A stretch of 64,000 bases of DNA from a bacterium. Lineage in GTDB: Bacteria; UBA8248. This document shows, one piece after another, positions 1 to 8,159 of this stretch. The notes beneath the pieces were generated by a model, which made no database searches, was not told the DNA's origin, and saw only the letters and a program-made list of their open reading frames with translations. Both the position numbers and the translations under genes were made by a program. The stretch is from the NCBI GenBank assembly GCA_022825065.1, contig JAJDYR010000030.1, forward strand, positions 62,001 to 126,000, in the 5' to 3' direction. Every line of letters begins with the position of its first letter. Positions within the stretch are counted from its first letter, which is position 1.

Positions 1-235
1 AGCGTCTTGCGAGGAGCGCGGCCAGCATCCCCGCCGCGCGGAGCGTGAAGTCCTTCTCCAGAAGCAGCGCGCCGCGGCTTCCCGCATCCCGCCCCCCGTG
101 GCCGGGGTCGATCACCACGACGAAAGGAGCCGATGCCGAGGGGCCGCCCGGCTTCGCAGGTCCGGCGAGGGCGTCGGCGCACGGGACGAGGCTCACGAGC
201 CACAACGCTGGAATGATGAGGCGGAAATGTCGCAA
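1..235 (-). CDS. N-acetylmuramoyl-L-alanine amidase (Amidase_3), 5' part only
   Basis: This gene runs off the left edge; only its first 78 codons are present. The minus-strand translation starts at a TTG codon (233-235) preceded by a strong GGGAGGAG ribosome-binding site about 5 bases upstream. It opens with a hydrophobic signal peptide (MRHFRLIIPALWLVSLV) and a likely cleavage site after ADALA. The mature part carries VVVIDPGHGGRDAGSRG followed by EKDFTLRAAGMLAALL, the zinc-histidine and glutamate signatures of family 3 amidases. These enzymes cleave the amide bond between MurNAc and the stem peptide in the periplasm, usually during cell separation. The catalytic C-terminal half lies outside the window, so completeness cannot be judged. 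Confidence 0.8.
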   Translation of the reverse strand, partial: MRHFRLIIPALWLVSLVPCADALAGPAKPGGPSASAPFVVVIDPGHGGRDAGSRGALLLEKDFTLRAAGMLAALLARR

Positions 236-340
236 GGGGTCTCCTCCCGTTCAATCGGCACAAACTACCATTTCATGGAAGGGGAAACCAGACGGGGGGT
301 GGGATGGGGGGCGCGCCTGCAGGATGAATCCATGCGCGCT

Positions 341-497
341 GTAGGGACAACCCTCCGTGGTTGTCCTTCGTCAGGACAGGCACGGAGGCCTGTCCCTACG
401 AACCCAAGACCGAGGGATCGATATCTATGTTGTAGGGGTCGCATACATGCGACCCACCGACCCCACCGAATGGGCCGCATGTATGCGGCCCCTACAA
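341..497. repeat. Dispersed repeat family B, copy 1
   Basis: Non-coding repeat made of two inverted modules. The first has GTAGGGACAACC facing CCTGTCCCTAC; the second has GTAGGGGTCGCATACATGCG facing CGCATGTATGCGGCCCCTAC. A near copy lies at 2158-2357 in the same orientation, with partial copies at 62507-62579 and around 4120-4146. It sits in the 236-1063 gap, where I see no coding signal. The rest of that gap holds a family C element (557-677) and degenerate repeat remnants up to about 780. Confidence 0.75.
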
Positions 498-556
498 ACG
501 CATGAACAACCAAACGACTTGCGAGGGGTTCGGACCCGACCTTCGAGATTACCCAC

Positions 557-677
557 CGTCATTCCGGCGCATGCCGGAATCCAGAACCGATGAGAAGGAA
601 AAATGCGGCACTCCATTTCCACATTTATTCAGCAGGAATGACAACCAAAGAATAAAAGACGAAATCACTGGATTCCG
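557..677. repeat. Dispersed repeat family C, truncated copy
   Basis: The left end (557-584) is identical over 28 bases to the terminal inverted repeat of the intact copy at 4172-4311, built on the palindrome CATTCCGGCGCATGCCGGAAT. Internal bases (GATGAGAA, GGCACTCCATT, AGGAATGA) also match that copy. The right end keeps only CTGGATTCCG (668-677) before diverging, so this copy has lost most of its right terminal repeat. No protein is encoded. Confidence 0.75.
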
Positions 678-1063
678 TCGGACCCTCATTTATCAATCGG
701 GGTCGACCTCCCGCATCGGTCGGCTCCGACACCGGAGTGACGAATAAAACCAAACCCTCCGTAGGGTCGGTTCGGCGTGCGAGGCTTTTCGCAGGAAATC
801 ACTCCCCCTCAAGGGATACAGAATATTCAGGTTTCAACTCAACAGGAGATTGATTCCGGTATAGATTTTGGATAGCATTCTCCCTGCCAAACAAGTCGTA
901 CGGTCTGGAAACCCGGGCCGCCCGCTGAATACAATACTCTCTTCGTCTCCTGATGAAGAGCGGAATAGGCGGGAACCCACCCAAAAGTGCGGCTTGTTTG
1001 GCGACCGGCCCGGTCGAGACCGGACTCCGGTTTCCATTACTTTCGGGAGGGGAGTTGTGTTTT

Positions 1064-1831
1064 ATGCTGCCAGTGTACGTCATCAATCTGGACCGCCGGC
1101 CGGACAGGCTGGCGTCTATCTCGGAAAACCTCGAACGGATAAACGTCGCGTGGGAACGGGTGCAGGCAATCGACGGAATGGACCTGCAGGAAACAAGATG
1201 GCTGGACCGGGCATCACTGGCCTGCAGTCAATCCCACCGCAAAGCGATGCGGATGTTTCTCGATTCATCACATCCCGCTGCCATGATTCTCGAAGACGAT
1301 GCTGAGGTCGGTGAAGATGTTTCCGCATTTCTCAGCTCTGTTGACTGGTGGCCCCACAATCATGGTCTATTGAAGCTTGACAGTCCCCGAAGTCCTCGAT
1401 TTCTTGGCCCCGGATACGGCCACGCGCCAACAGGCCGCAGCCTCCATGAAATTCCCTATTGGGGTATATTGGCCACCGGATATCTCATCAATCGAAATGC
1501 CGCTGAAATTGTATTGGCTTCCGCGGATTGTCAGTTCTTTCCGATAGATGTCGTCATGTTCCATCTCGGATGGTCAAGAACGGCCCGGAAGCTGCGTCCG
1601 TTATGGGTTGTTCCGACCGTGATCAGACCACATCAAGAACTGGGATCGGATATCGAGCATTACCGAAAAGCCATGCGCCGAAAAAAGGAAAGAAGACTGG
1701 AAAAGTTCATATTCAAGGTGAAAGTTACTTTGCGCCGATTGGCCGGAAAGGTTCGATATGAACAAATCCCGTATCGCGCAAGGATGTCAAGTCAAAAAGA
1801 AATTCAACCAAAAATCCGTGATTTATCCTGA
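1064..1831 (+). CDS. Glycosyltransferase family 25 (LPS-type)
   Basis: A 255-residue protein beginning LPVYVINLDRRPDRL, the N-terminal signature of family 25 glycosyltransferases, which add hexoses to lipopolysaccharide or other surface glycans. The catalytic acidic motif is AMILEDDAEV, and SQSHRKAMRMFLDS matches the conserved acceptor-side helix. The C-terminal ~60 residues are very basic (RRKKERRLEKF), suggesting membrane or nucleotide-sugar contact. I chose ATG 1064, which begins the conserved domain; a GGGAGGGGAG stretch lies upstream, and TTG 1055 is an alternative. The gene stands alone, is richer in A+T at its 3' end than its neighbours, and has dispersed repeats on both sides, which suggests acquisition by transfer. 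Its sugar and acceptor cannot be inferred. Confidence 0.8.
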   Translation: MLPVYVINLDRRPDRLASISENLERINVAWERVQAIDGMDLQETRWLDRASLACSQSHRKAMRMFLDSSHPAAMILEDDAEVGEDVSAFLSSVDWWPHNHGLLKLDSPRSPRFLGPGYGHAPTGRSLHEIPYWGILATGYLINRNAAEIVLASADCQFFPIDVVMFHLGWSRTARKLRPLWVVPTVIRPHQELGSDIEHYRKAMRRKKERRLEKFIFKVKVTLRRLAGKVRYEQIPYRARMSSQKEIQPKIRDLS

Positions 1832-1905
1832 GCTAGACACGAATGCCAGAAGAGACAGCAAAAGGAAAAGATGAACGTGGCGGGTCAAACCCGACCCTTG
1901 AGGGG

Positions 1906-2112
1906 TTGTTGAAAAAGTCCCTTCGCCCCGGAGCAGCGGCCCCGATCGCCTCATCGCCTTGAAAACCAACCCCCCCTACCCCCCCTTGTCAGGGGGGCAA
2001 GAAAAAACAAAACCCCCTCAGCCCGGCGGGGGCGCATCGCCTTTTTTTACCCCCCTGACAAGGGGGGGTAGGGGGGGTTGCCTTTATCCCTGGGGAGGGG
2101 GACTTTTTCAAG
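1906..2112. repeat. Dispersed repeat family A (nested inverted repeat), copy 1
   Basis: Outer arms TTGTTGAAAAAGTCC (1906-1920) and GGACTTTTTCAA (2099-2110) enclose inner arms built from runs of C around TACC and runs of G around GGTAGGGG, with CTTGTCAGGGGG facing CCCCCTGACAAGG. Between the inner arms is a conserved A-rich and GGCGCATCGCC spacer. Five copies occur in the window, always outside or at the edge of genes, and none encodes a protein. It looks like a MITE or a large repetitive palindromic element. It occupies most of the 1832-2609 gap together with a family B copy; I see no gene there. Confidence 0.8.
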
Positions 2113-2157
2113 CATAGGGACCTCGACCTGTCCCTGCGGGGTGAATGTATTCGTATG

Positions 2158-2357
2158 GTAGGGACAACCCCTTCTCGGGGTTGTCCTGCCCCCCGTGGTT
2201 GTCCTTTGCAGGATAGTTGCCGTCAGGACAGGCACGGAGGCCTGTCCCTACGAACCCAAGACCGAGGGATCGCTATCTATGTTGCAGGGGTGGCATATAT
2301 GCGACCCTGATTTTTTTACCGGCTACATGGGCCGCATGTATGCGGCCCCTACAAAAA
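2158..2357. repeat. Dispersed repeat family B, copy 2
   Basis: Long copy of the element at 341-497, in the same orientation. It contains GTAGGGACAACCCC, GGACAGGCACGGAGGCCTG, a shared CCCAAGACCGAGGGATCG stretch and the GCATGTATGCGGCCCCTAC end. With copy 1 it flanks the glycosyltransferase gene as a direct repeat. The remaining 2358-2609 segment is a 5' untranslated region in which I recognise no riboswitch. Confidence 0.75.
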
Positions 2358-2609
2358 CCACCCCTCCTCGATCGCGTCTAACCCTCGGTTATCAGGACTT
2401 TTTCAACAGGCCTCTCAAGGGGGGGAGTGGATTCGAATTACACAAAGGCGTAATCGGTGCAGGCGACAAAGCAAGCCACACCCTCCGCTCGAAAAATCAT
2501 CGACGCTGTAATAGACTTACCGCACGGTCCCGAATCGGACACATCCCTACGATGCGGACCGCAGAACCCGCCCGGTACCGCCCGCCCCCAAAACCCGTGA
2601 GAGGTACCC

Positions 2610-3908
2610 ATGACAGCGAATCTTGAGCGCTTCTTCGGACTGGCGCAGCGCGGCACCAACCTGCGGACGGAAATAACGGCGGGCGCGACGACGTTCCTGA
2701 CGATGGCCTACATCGCCTTCGTCAATCCGCAGATCCTCTCTGACGCCGGCATGCCGTTCGACGCGGTTTTCGTCGCCACCTGCCTCGCGGCGGCGCTCGC
2801 CACACTGCTGATGGGCCTTTACGCCAACTACCCGATCGCGCTGGCCCCGGGCATGGGGCTCAACGCTTTCTTCGCCTACGGCGTCGTGCTCGGTCTCGGC
2901 CACAAGTGGGAGGTCGCACTGGGCGCGGTCTTCGTCTCCGGATTGTTGTTCCTGGCGATCAGCATCCTGCCGGTGCGGCGCTGGGTCATCGAGGCGATAC
3001 CCCAAGGACTCAAGCTGGGCATCGCGGCCGGAATCGGACTGTTCCTGGGCATCATCGCGCTCAAGAACGCCGGCATCATCCAGGGCAGCAAGGCGACGCT
3101 GGTCACCGTAGGCCACCTGACGACGCCCGGGCCGCTGCTGTGCCTGGTCGGCTTCTGCCTGATCGTGGCGCTCGACGCGCGCAAGGTGCCGGGCGCGGCC
3201 CTCATCGGGATGCTGGGCGTCGCCGCCGCCGGCCTGATATTCGGCGTCTCGAAATGGGGGGGCATCGCCTCGCTGCCGCCCGACCCGACGCCGACGCTTC
3301 TGGCTCTCGACATCGCCGGCGCGCTGCAGGTGGGCATGCTCGCCGTCATTCTCACGTTCCTGCTCGTCGACCTGTTCGACACGACGGGCACGCTCATCGG
3401 CGTGGCGCACCAGGCGAACCTTTTGGACGACGAGGGACGGCTTCCGCGCATGCAGCGCGCGCTGATCGCCGACTCGGCGGGAACGGTCGGCGGCGCCCTG
3501 CTCGGCACCTCGCCCGTCACGAGCTACATCGAGAGCGCCGCCGGGACCGGCGCGGGCGGACGCACGGGCCTGAGCGCGGTCGTCGTGGCCGCGTTGTTCT
3601 TCGCCTGCCTGTTCTTCGCGCCGCTCGCAGGCTCGATTCCGCCTTACGCGACGGCGGCGGCCATCCTCTACGTGGCGTGCCTGATGGCGCGCCCGCTCAT
3701 GGACCTGGACTGGGGCGACATCACCGAGTCGGCCGCGGCGATCATGACCGTCATCGCCATCCCGCTGACGTTCTCCATCGCAGACGGCATCGGCCTGGGC
3801 GTCATCACCTACGTGCTCACCAAATTGATGGCGGGACGCGGGCGCGATTGCTCGCCCACGCTGATCGGGGTCGCGCTCCTGTTCGCCGTGAAGTTCGCGT
3901 GGCTGTGA
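2610..3908 (+). CDS. NCS2/AzgA-family purine permease
   Basis: A 432-residue polytopic inner-membrane protein. It matches the AzgA branch of nucleobase transporters, which bring in adenine, guanine or hypoxanthine with protons. Visible hallmarks are EITAGATTFLTMAYIAFVNP at the N terminus, APGMGLNAFFAY in the third segment, and LVDLFDTTGTLIG followed by GTSPVTSYIESAAGTGAGGR, the substrate-site loops of this family. Length is typical (about 430). ATG 2610 has AGAGG about six bases upstream. It is transcribed alone and flanked by repeat elements on both sides. The purine specificity is from family knowledge, not from residues I can test. Confidence 0.88.
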   Translation: MTANLERFFGLAQRGTNLRTEITAGATTFLTMAYIAFVNPQILSDAGMPFDAVFVATCLAAALATLLMGLYANYPIALAPGMGLNAFFAYGVVLGLGHKWEVALGAVFVSGLLFLAISILPVRRWVIEAIPQGLKLGIAAGIGLFLGIIALKNAGIIQGSKATLVTVGHLTTPGPLLCLVGFCLIVALDARKVPGAALIGMLGVAAAGLIFGVSKWGGIASLPPDPTPTLLALDIAGALQVGMLAVILTFLLVDLFDTTGTLIGVAHQANLLDDEGRLPRMQRALIADSAGTVGGALLGTSPVTSYIESAAGTGAGGRTGLSAVVVAALFFACLFFAPLAGSIPPYATAAAILYVACLMARPLMDLDWGDITESAAAIMTVIAIPLTFSIADGIGLGVITYVLTKLMAGRGRDCSPTLIGVALLFAVKFAWL

Positions 3909-3930
3909 GGCCGTTCGGCGGTGGGGGCTC

Positions 3931-4118
3931 TCGCCTTGAAAACCAACCCCCCCTACCCCCCCTTGACAGGGGGGTAAAAAAAAGAAAGCCCCCTTGTCAG
4001 GGGGCAAGGAAAAACAAAAGCCCCTCTACCGACGGCGGGCGTCGCCTTTTCATACCCCCCTGTTAAGGGGGGGTAGGGGGGGTTGCCTTTATCCCCTGGG
4101 GAGGGGGACTTTTTCAAC
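3931..4118. repeat. Dispersed repeat family A, copy 2
   Basis: Starts at TTGAAAACCAACC, contains the paired C-run/TACC and GGTA/G-run arms with GGCGTCGCC in the spacer, and ends GGACTTTTTCAACC. It begins 23 bases after the permease stop codon. With the family C element it fills the 3909-4457 gap; no gene is visible there. Confidence 0.78.
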
Positions 4119-4171
4119 CATAGGGACCGCGACCTGTCCCTACAAAATCCCCGCCCCCTTTTGCCTATGCC

Positions 4172-4311
4172 CGTCATTCCGGCGCATGCCGGAATCCAGA
4201 GCCGATGAGAAAAATAAATTACGGCACTCCATTCCCTGATTCATTCGCCAGGAATGATGGCCAAAGAACAAAAAGCAAAGTCCCTGGATTCCGGCATGCG
4301 CCGGAATGACG
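4172..4311. repeat. Dispersed repeat family C, intact MITE-like copy
   Basis: A 140-base element whose two ends (4172-4199 and 4284-4311) are perfect 28-base inverted repeats, each itself containing the palindrome CATTCCGGCGCATGCCGGAAT. The interior (about 84 bases) has no open reading frame and is A/T-richer than the ends. This structure is that of a non-autonomous element (MITE) or a paired repetitive extragenic palindrome. I see no clear target-site duplication. Confidence 0.8.
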
Positions 4312-4457
4312 ATCAAAAACGAACACCGGGCGGACACATCGGTCCGCCCCTACAAAACCACAAACCCACCTTCATCAATCAATCCCGCCCTTGCGTCCCG
4401 GCCCGATTTCTTTGATCATGGGAGGAGGTTTCCGAATCCCGAACGAGGAGCGAGAAC

Positions 4458-4745
4458 GTGTGGGGCGACAAGACGCCGGAGGGCGTGAGGGGATCATCGG
4501 ATCTCAAGCGCATCGCCACCGTCGGCGGGCAGATGGAAGCCCTGATCCTCAAGAGCAGGCTCGAGGCCGAACGCATACCCGTGCACCTGAGCTACGACTC
4601 GGCGGGTTCGGTCTACGCCTTCAGCCGCACGAACCTGGGCGCGGTGCACTTGATGGTGCCCGAAGCCTTCGCGGAGGCGGCGCTCCATATCTACCATGAA
4701 CTCAGAACCGCCGGAGGAACGCCCGAATCATCCACCGATCCATAG
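4458..4745 (+). CDS. DUF2007-type small signal-transducing-like protein
   Basis: A 95-residue soluble protein. The central region (IATVGGQMEALILKSRLEAE, then IPVHL and LGAVHLMVPEAFAEAALHI) fits DUF2007 (PF09413), a small fold found alone or next to metabolic genes, with no defined biochemical activity. Start is GTG 4458, seven bases after GAGGAG. Its stop codon lies ten bases before the pyrE start, so the two are probably co-transcribed. The first ~18 residues are charged and not part of the domain. Confidence 0.7.
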   Translation: MWGDKTPEGVRGSSDLKRIATVGGQMEALILKSRLEAERIPVHLSYDSAGSVYAFSRTNLGAVHLMVPEAFAEAALHIYHELRTAGGTPESSTDP

Positions 4746-4755
4746 AGACGACGCC

Positions 4756-5313
4756 ATGACGAATGCGGAAACGGACCTGGAAGCCCTGCGCGGGCTTCTG
4801 CTGGAAAAATCGTATGAGAAAAAAACCGTGACGCTCGCCTCGGGCCGGGTGAGCGATTTCTACGTCGACTGCCGCCAGGTGACGCTGCACGGCGAGGGGG
4901 CGCGGCTCGTGGGCCGGGTGATCTTCGAGCGCATCAAGGACGGCGTCGACGCCGTGGGCGGCCCCACCCTTGGGGCGGACCCGATGGTGACGGCCGTCTC
5001 GATGACCGCGGCGCTCGAAGGACGCGACGTTCCCGCCTTCATCATCCGCAAGGGCGAGAAGGGCCACGGGATGCAGAACCGCATCGAAGGGGCGGGGAAC
5101 CTCGCGCCCGGCATGAAGGCCGCCATCATCGAGGACGTGGTGACCACGGCGGCCTCGACCTTCACGGCCATCGACGCGGCCCTGGCCTTCGGCCTCGAAG
5201 TCGCGCGCGTCATCTGCCTCGTGGACCGCGAAGAAGGCGGACGCGAGAACCTCGCCGAGCGCGGCTACGAACTGGACGCCGTGTTCACGAAGACGAGTCT
5301 GCTGAACGGGTGA
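4756..5313 (+). CDS. pyrE: Orotate phosphoribosyltransferase
   Basis: Transfers ribose-5-phosphate from PRPP to orotate, giving OMP in pyrimidine synthesis. The 185-residue sequence carries SGRVSDFYVDCRQVTLHGEG at the N terminus, GGPTLGADP in the middle and the PRPP loop AAIIEDVVTTAAST. The usual loop reads EDVxTTGGS, so the two glycines are alanines here. The mobile catalytic loop (FIIRKGEKGHG) is intact. I prefer ATG 4756; an in-frame ATG at 4696 would overlap the upstream gene by 50 bases and adds non-conserved residues. The ribosome-binding site is weak, consistent with translational coupling to the upstream gene. Confidence 0.88.
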   Translation: MTNAETDLEALRGLLLEKSYEKKTVTLASGRVSDFYVDCRQVTLHGEGARLVGRVIFERIKDGVDAVGGPTLGADPMVTAVSMTAALEGRDVPAFIIRKGEKGHGMQNRIEGAGNLAPGMKAAIIEDVVTTAASTFTAIDAALAFGLEVARVICLVDREEGGRENLAERGYELDAVFTKTSLLNG

Positions 5314-5354
5314 GATAAGCCTGACGCAGCCTTGCCGTTCCTCCCGCATCGGGA

Positions 5355-5650
5355 TTGTTGAAAAACCCTGGAACTCTGGATTTGTCGTATGTAACCGACC
5401 GACGAGAGAGAAAAACCACTCCCCCCTTGAGGGGGCTTTTGAAAAAGCCCCATTTTTCGGGGGTAGAGGGGACGCCCCTCTTGACGGGAAAACCACCCCC
5501 CCCTACCCCCCCTTGTCAGGGGGGCAGGAAAGAGCAAAACCCCCTCAGCCCGGTGGGAGCGCATCGCCTTTTCATACCCCCCTGTCAAGGGGGGGTAGGG
5601 GGGGTTGATTTTAGGGGGTTGCCATTCCCCTCTCAGGCTTTTTCAACAGC
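5355..5650. repeat. Dispersed repeat family A, copy 3 (extended)
   Basis: Runs from ATTGTTGAAAAACCC to GGCTTTTTCAACAG and contains an additional inner GGGGGCTTTTGAAAAAGCCCC hairpin before the C-run/G-run core. It separates pyrE from the convergent GPP34 gene and fills most of the 5314-5828 gap. No gene is visible in that gap. Confidence 0.75.
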
Positions 5651-5828
5651 TCCCTCCAGGGGGGAGTGAACTTCAAAAACGTGCGCTCAACCAAAATCGC
5701 TCCACGGGGATTATTCAGCAACCCCTCCCCGGTCGGGTTTGACACTTCCAGCTCATCGCCATCGCGCGCGTCGCGCGGGCCCAATCCCGATCGCGCATTG
5801 CAAAACAGATCAGCGGAGGCCGGCGGTA

Positions 5829-6470
5829 TCAGTCCCCATCGAGTCTGCCCGCGGCGGGCTGGACGGCCACGTCCATGGCGGTGAGGAACGCCCGCCCGAT
5901 CAGGTCCATCATCCGCACCAGTTCGAGCCGCGGCGCGGCCCGGGCCGCCTCGTCCGGGGACAACAGCGGGCCGATGAGGCCGCAGCCGTCCGCGAGGGTG
6001 ATGATGACGATATCCCCAGGGTCGGGAATCACCTCGCTCAAGAGCACCGTTCTGATGCGTTCCACCAACGCACGCTCGACCTTCTCGTCCACGAGCAGAT
6101 AGCGTTTCGTTCCGAATATCCACAGGAAGCGGTCATCCTTCAGCTCCAGGACGCCGTTCCCGATCAGCCGCTCCAATGCGGTTTCGCGGATTTCGTCGGC
6201 GTGCCGGGTGGCGTGATCCACCCAGTAGAGGGCGTTATGTGTCGCCTCTTCCCGCGCGATCTCGGCGAGCACCGGATCGAGCAGCGGGTCGCCGACCGGC
6301 GTCGAATCGGTGAGGAACAACCCGTCGGCGTCGGTGTCGATGCGGTTCTCGAGCGCGAGATCCATCAACACGGCGGCGCCGAGCGCGGCCCGCACCAGCC
6401 ATTCGGCCGCCCTCGAGAGCGTTCCGTCCCCGGCGCGGAGCAGGAGCAGGAATTCTTCGGCGAATCTCAT
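5829..6470 (-). CDS. GPP34 (GOLPH3/VPS74-like) family protein
   Basis: A 213-residue predicted cytosolic, membrane-associated protein. It matches the GPP34 family (PF05719): AALGAAVLMDLALENRIDTD near residue 28, then TPVGDPLLDPVLAEI, RETALERLIGNGVLE, FLWIFGTKRYLLVDE and a C-terminal helix ending MDVAVQ. Eukaryotic GOLPH3 binds phosphatidylinositol-4-phosphate on Golgi membranes; bacterial members are mostly unstudied. The start codon overlaps the stop of the phosphate transporter gene (ATGA), so the two are translationally coupled. A transporter of that type normally sits with a DUF47/PhoU-like gene, which is absent here. Family assignment is confident; function in this cell is unknown. Confidence 0.8.
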   Translation of the reverse strand: MRFAEEFLLLLRAGDGTLSRAAEWLVRAALGAAVLMDLALENRIDTDADGLFLTDSTPVGDPLLDPVLAEIAREEATHNALYWVDHATRHADEIRETALERLIGNGVLELKDDRFLWIFGTKRYLLVDEKVERALVERIRTVLLSEVIPDPGDIVIITLADGCGLIGPLLSPDEAARAAPRLELVRMMDLIGRAFLTAMDVAVQPAAGRLDGD

Positions 6471-7744
6471 GGCCCGGCGCCTCCGGGAAAGATCAGGTTC
6501 AGGATAAAGTAGAAGAACACCGCGAGCGCGGCGCCGGCGGGAAGCGTCACGATCCAGGAGACGACGATCGTGCGCACCACGCCGAAGTCGAGAGCGCCCA
6601 CGCCGCGGGCCAGCCCGACGCCCATCACCGCCCCTACGAGCGTCTGGGTCGTCGAGACCGGCAGCCCCGTACCGCTCGCCACCACCACCGTCGACGCGGC
6701 GGCGAACTCGGCGGCGAACCCGCGGCTCGGCGTGAGCTCCGTGATCTTCCTCCCGATCGTCGCCATCACCCGGTACCCGAACGTCGCCAGGCCGACGACG
6801 ATGCCGACGGCGCCGACCAGCAGGAGCCAGGGCGGCACCGCCGACTTCGAGGCGACCGCGCCGGTCTTCACCACGCTGAGGATTGCGGCCAGCGGCCCGA
6901 TGGCGTTGGCGACGTCGTTCGAGCCGTGAGCGAACGCCATTCCCGACGCGGTGACGATCATCAGGATGCCGAACGCCCGCTCGACGCCTGCGAAGCGCGA
7001 CCCTCCCCCCGAGTGAGAATCGCCGCTCTCGAAGCTGATGCGATTGATGACGGCGCGGCCGGCGCACGCGATGACGGCGGCGAACAGCACCGAATACAGG
7101 ACCGCCGTGTGCGTACTCAAATCCAGGCCGACGTGCTTCAGGCCCTTGACGAACGTCACGATCGAGGTCATCAGCACCGCGGCGAAGATGTAGACCGGCA
7201 CGTACCGGCGCGCGTAGAAGGCGGGATCGTCTTTGTTGAAGATCAGCCGCTGCACGCTCAGAACCAGCAGAAACGAGATCGCACCGGCGAGGACGGGCGT
7301 GACGACCCAGCTCCCGACAATCTTCGCCACGCCTCCCCACTGGACGGCCTCGAACCCGACCGCCACCACCGCGAACCCGATGATCGCGCCGACTATCGAG
7401 TGCGTGGTCGAGACGGGCCAGCCGTATCTCGAAGCGACCGTCAGCCAGACGGCGGCGGCCAGGAGCGCCGACAACATGCCGATGACGAGCAGGTCCGAAT
7501 CCTGCCCGAGCGCATCCGCGTCGATGATTCCCTTGCGGATCGTCGAGGTGACTTCGCCGCCGGCCAGAAACGCCCCGAGAAACTCGAATACGCCCGCGAT
7601 CACGATGGCGGCGCCTACGGTGATGGCCCCCGAGCCGACCGACGTTCCCATCGAATTCGCGACGTCGTTGGCGCCGATCCCCCAGGACATGTAGAGACCG
7701 GCGCAGACCGCCGCGATCAGAATGACGGTGAGGTTCGCTTCCAC
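6467..7744 (-). CDS. pit: PiT-family inorganic phosphate transporter
   Basis: A 425-residue polytopic membrane protein with the duplicated PiT signature. In the first half it shows GANDVANSMGTSVGSGAIT and GWPVSTTHSIVGAIIGF; in the second half GSNDVANAIGPLAAI and GLPVSTTQTLVGAVMGVG. These transporters move phosphate, often as a metal-phosphate complex, coupled to H+ or Na+. Roughly ten to twelve membrane segments are visible, with a cytosolic loop around residues 230-260 that is rich in Ser and Gly. The start is ATG 7744, and the gene ends in the overlapping start of the GPP34 gene. The 7745-8005 gap upstream shows only a doubtful short reading frame. Confidence 0.9.
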   Translation of the reverse strand: MEANLTVILIAAVCAGLYMSWGIGANDVANSMGTSVGSGAITVGAAIVIAGVFEFLGAFLAGGEVTSTIRKGIIDADALGQDSDLLVIGMLSALLAAAVWLTVASRYGWPVSTTHSIVGAIIGFAVVAVGFEAVQWGGVAKIVGSWVVTPVLAGAISFLLVLSVQRLIFNKDDPAFYARRYVPVYIFAAVLMTSIVTFVKGLKHVGLDLSTHTAVLYSVLFAAVIACAGRAVINRISFESGDSHSGGGSRFAGVERAFGILMIVTASGMAFAHGSNDVANAIGPLAAILSVVKTGAVASKSAVPPWLLLVGAVGIVVGLATFGYRVMATIGRKITELTPSRGFAAEFAAASTVVVASGTGLPVSTTQTLVGAVMGVGLARGVGALDFGVVRTIVVSWIVTLPAGAALAVFFYFILNLIFPGGAGP

Positions 7745-8005
7745 GGATTACCCTTTCCCGGGCGTTGCGGCGAAGGGAACGCCCGGCGCCTGAGCGCGTC
7801 GGCGCTACCCATCGCCTGCTTGAAACCGTCGTCGATCAGATCGACGGTCAGCAGCAGATACACCATCACGGCCACGAAGCGCCAGGCGACGACGGGAGCC
7901 CGCGCCTCGGGCGATTCGGGGGCTTTCGTAGCTTGCTGGCCCAGGGTCCATCATAGCCTGCTCTGCCGGACGATAGGGCTGCGAACGAAGGGCAATGGGC
8001 AGTCC

Positions 8006-8149
8006 TTACACCAAAGGATGCGACATCGCTGCGATGGAACTACCAATGGTTCCCGCGATAAGTGCGACGCCCACGCCGCCCATAAGTGCTCGAAGCATGA
8101 AAGACGCATCAGCTCTTCTAAACTCGAACGCGACTTTGTACGCTGCCAT
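8006..8149 (-). CDS. Predicted 47-residue single-span membrane protein
   Basis: Minus-strand reading frame of 47 codons that starts ten bases after the stop of the preceding gene. The sequence begins MAAYKVAFEFRRADASF, then has one hydrophobic stretch (residues 22-42: LMGGVGVALIAGTIGSSIAA) and ends MSHPLV. A basic N terminus before a single membrane span suggests N-in topology. I see no good ribosome-binding site, so translation would depend on coupling to the upstream gene. No family is recognised. It would be the last gene of the operon that starts with the permease-SPFH fusion. Confidence 0.4.
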   Translation of the reverse strand: MAAYKVAFEFRRADASFMLRALMGGVGVALIAGTIGSSIAAMSHPLV

Positions 8150-8159
8150 AAAAAGACGA

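Noticed and set aside
1970-2100. G-run/C-run repeats as CRISPR or as simple terminators
   Set aside because: There is no regular repeat-spacer pattern, and the elements are dispersed single units with internal symmetry and without a consistent T run.
2400-2609. Possible purine riboswitch before the purine permease
   Set aside because: I could not find the conserved three-way junction loops in this leader.
2547-4007. Long minus-strand frame opposite the purine permease
   Set aside because: Its product is extremely Arg/Asp/Glu/Gln-rich with no fold signature; it mirrors the GC-rich permease gene on the other strand.
7765-7945. Minus-strand short frame with a hydrophobic VAVMVYLLLTVDLIDDGF stretch before the phosphate transporter
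   Set aside because: It has no good start or ribosome-binding site and overlaps the transporter start; too weak to call a gene.
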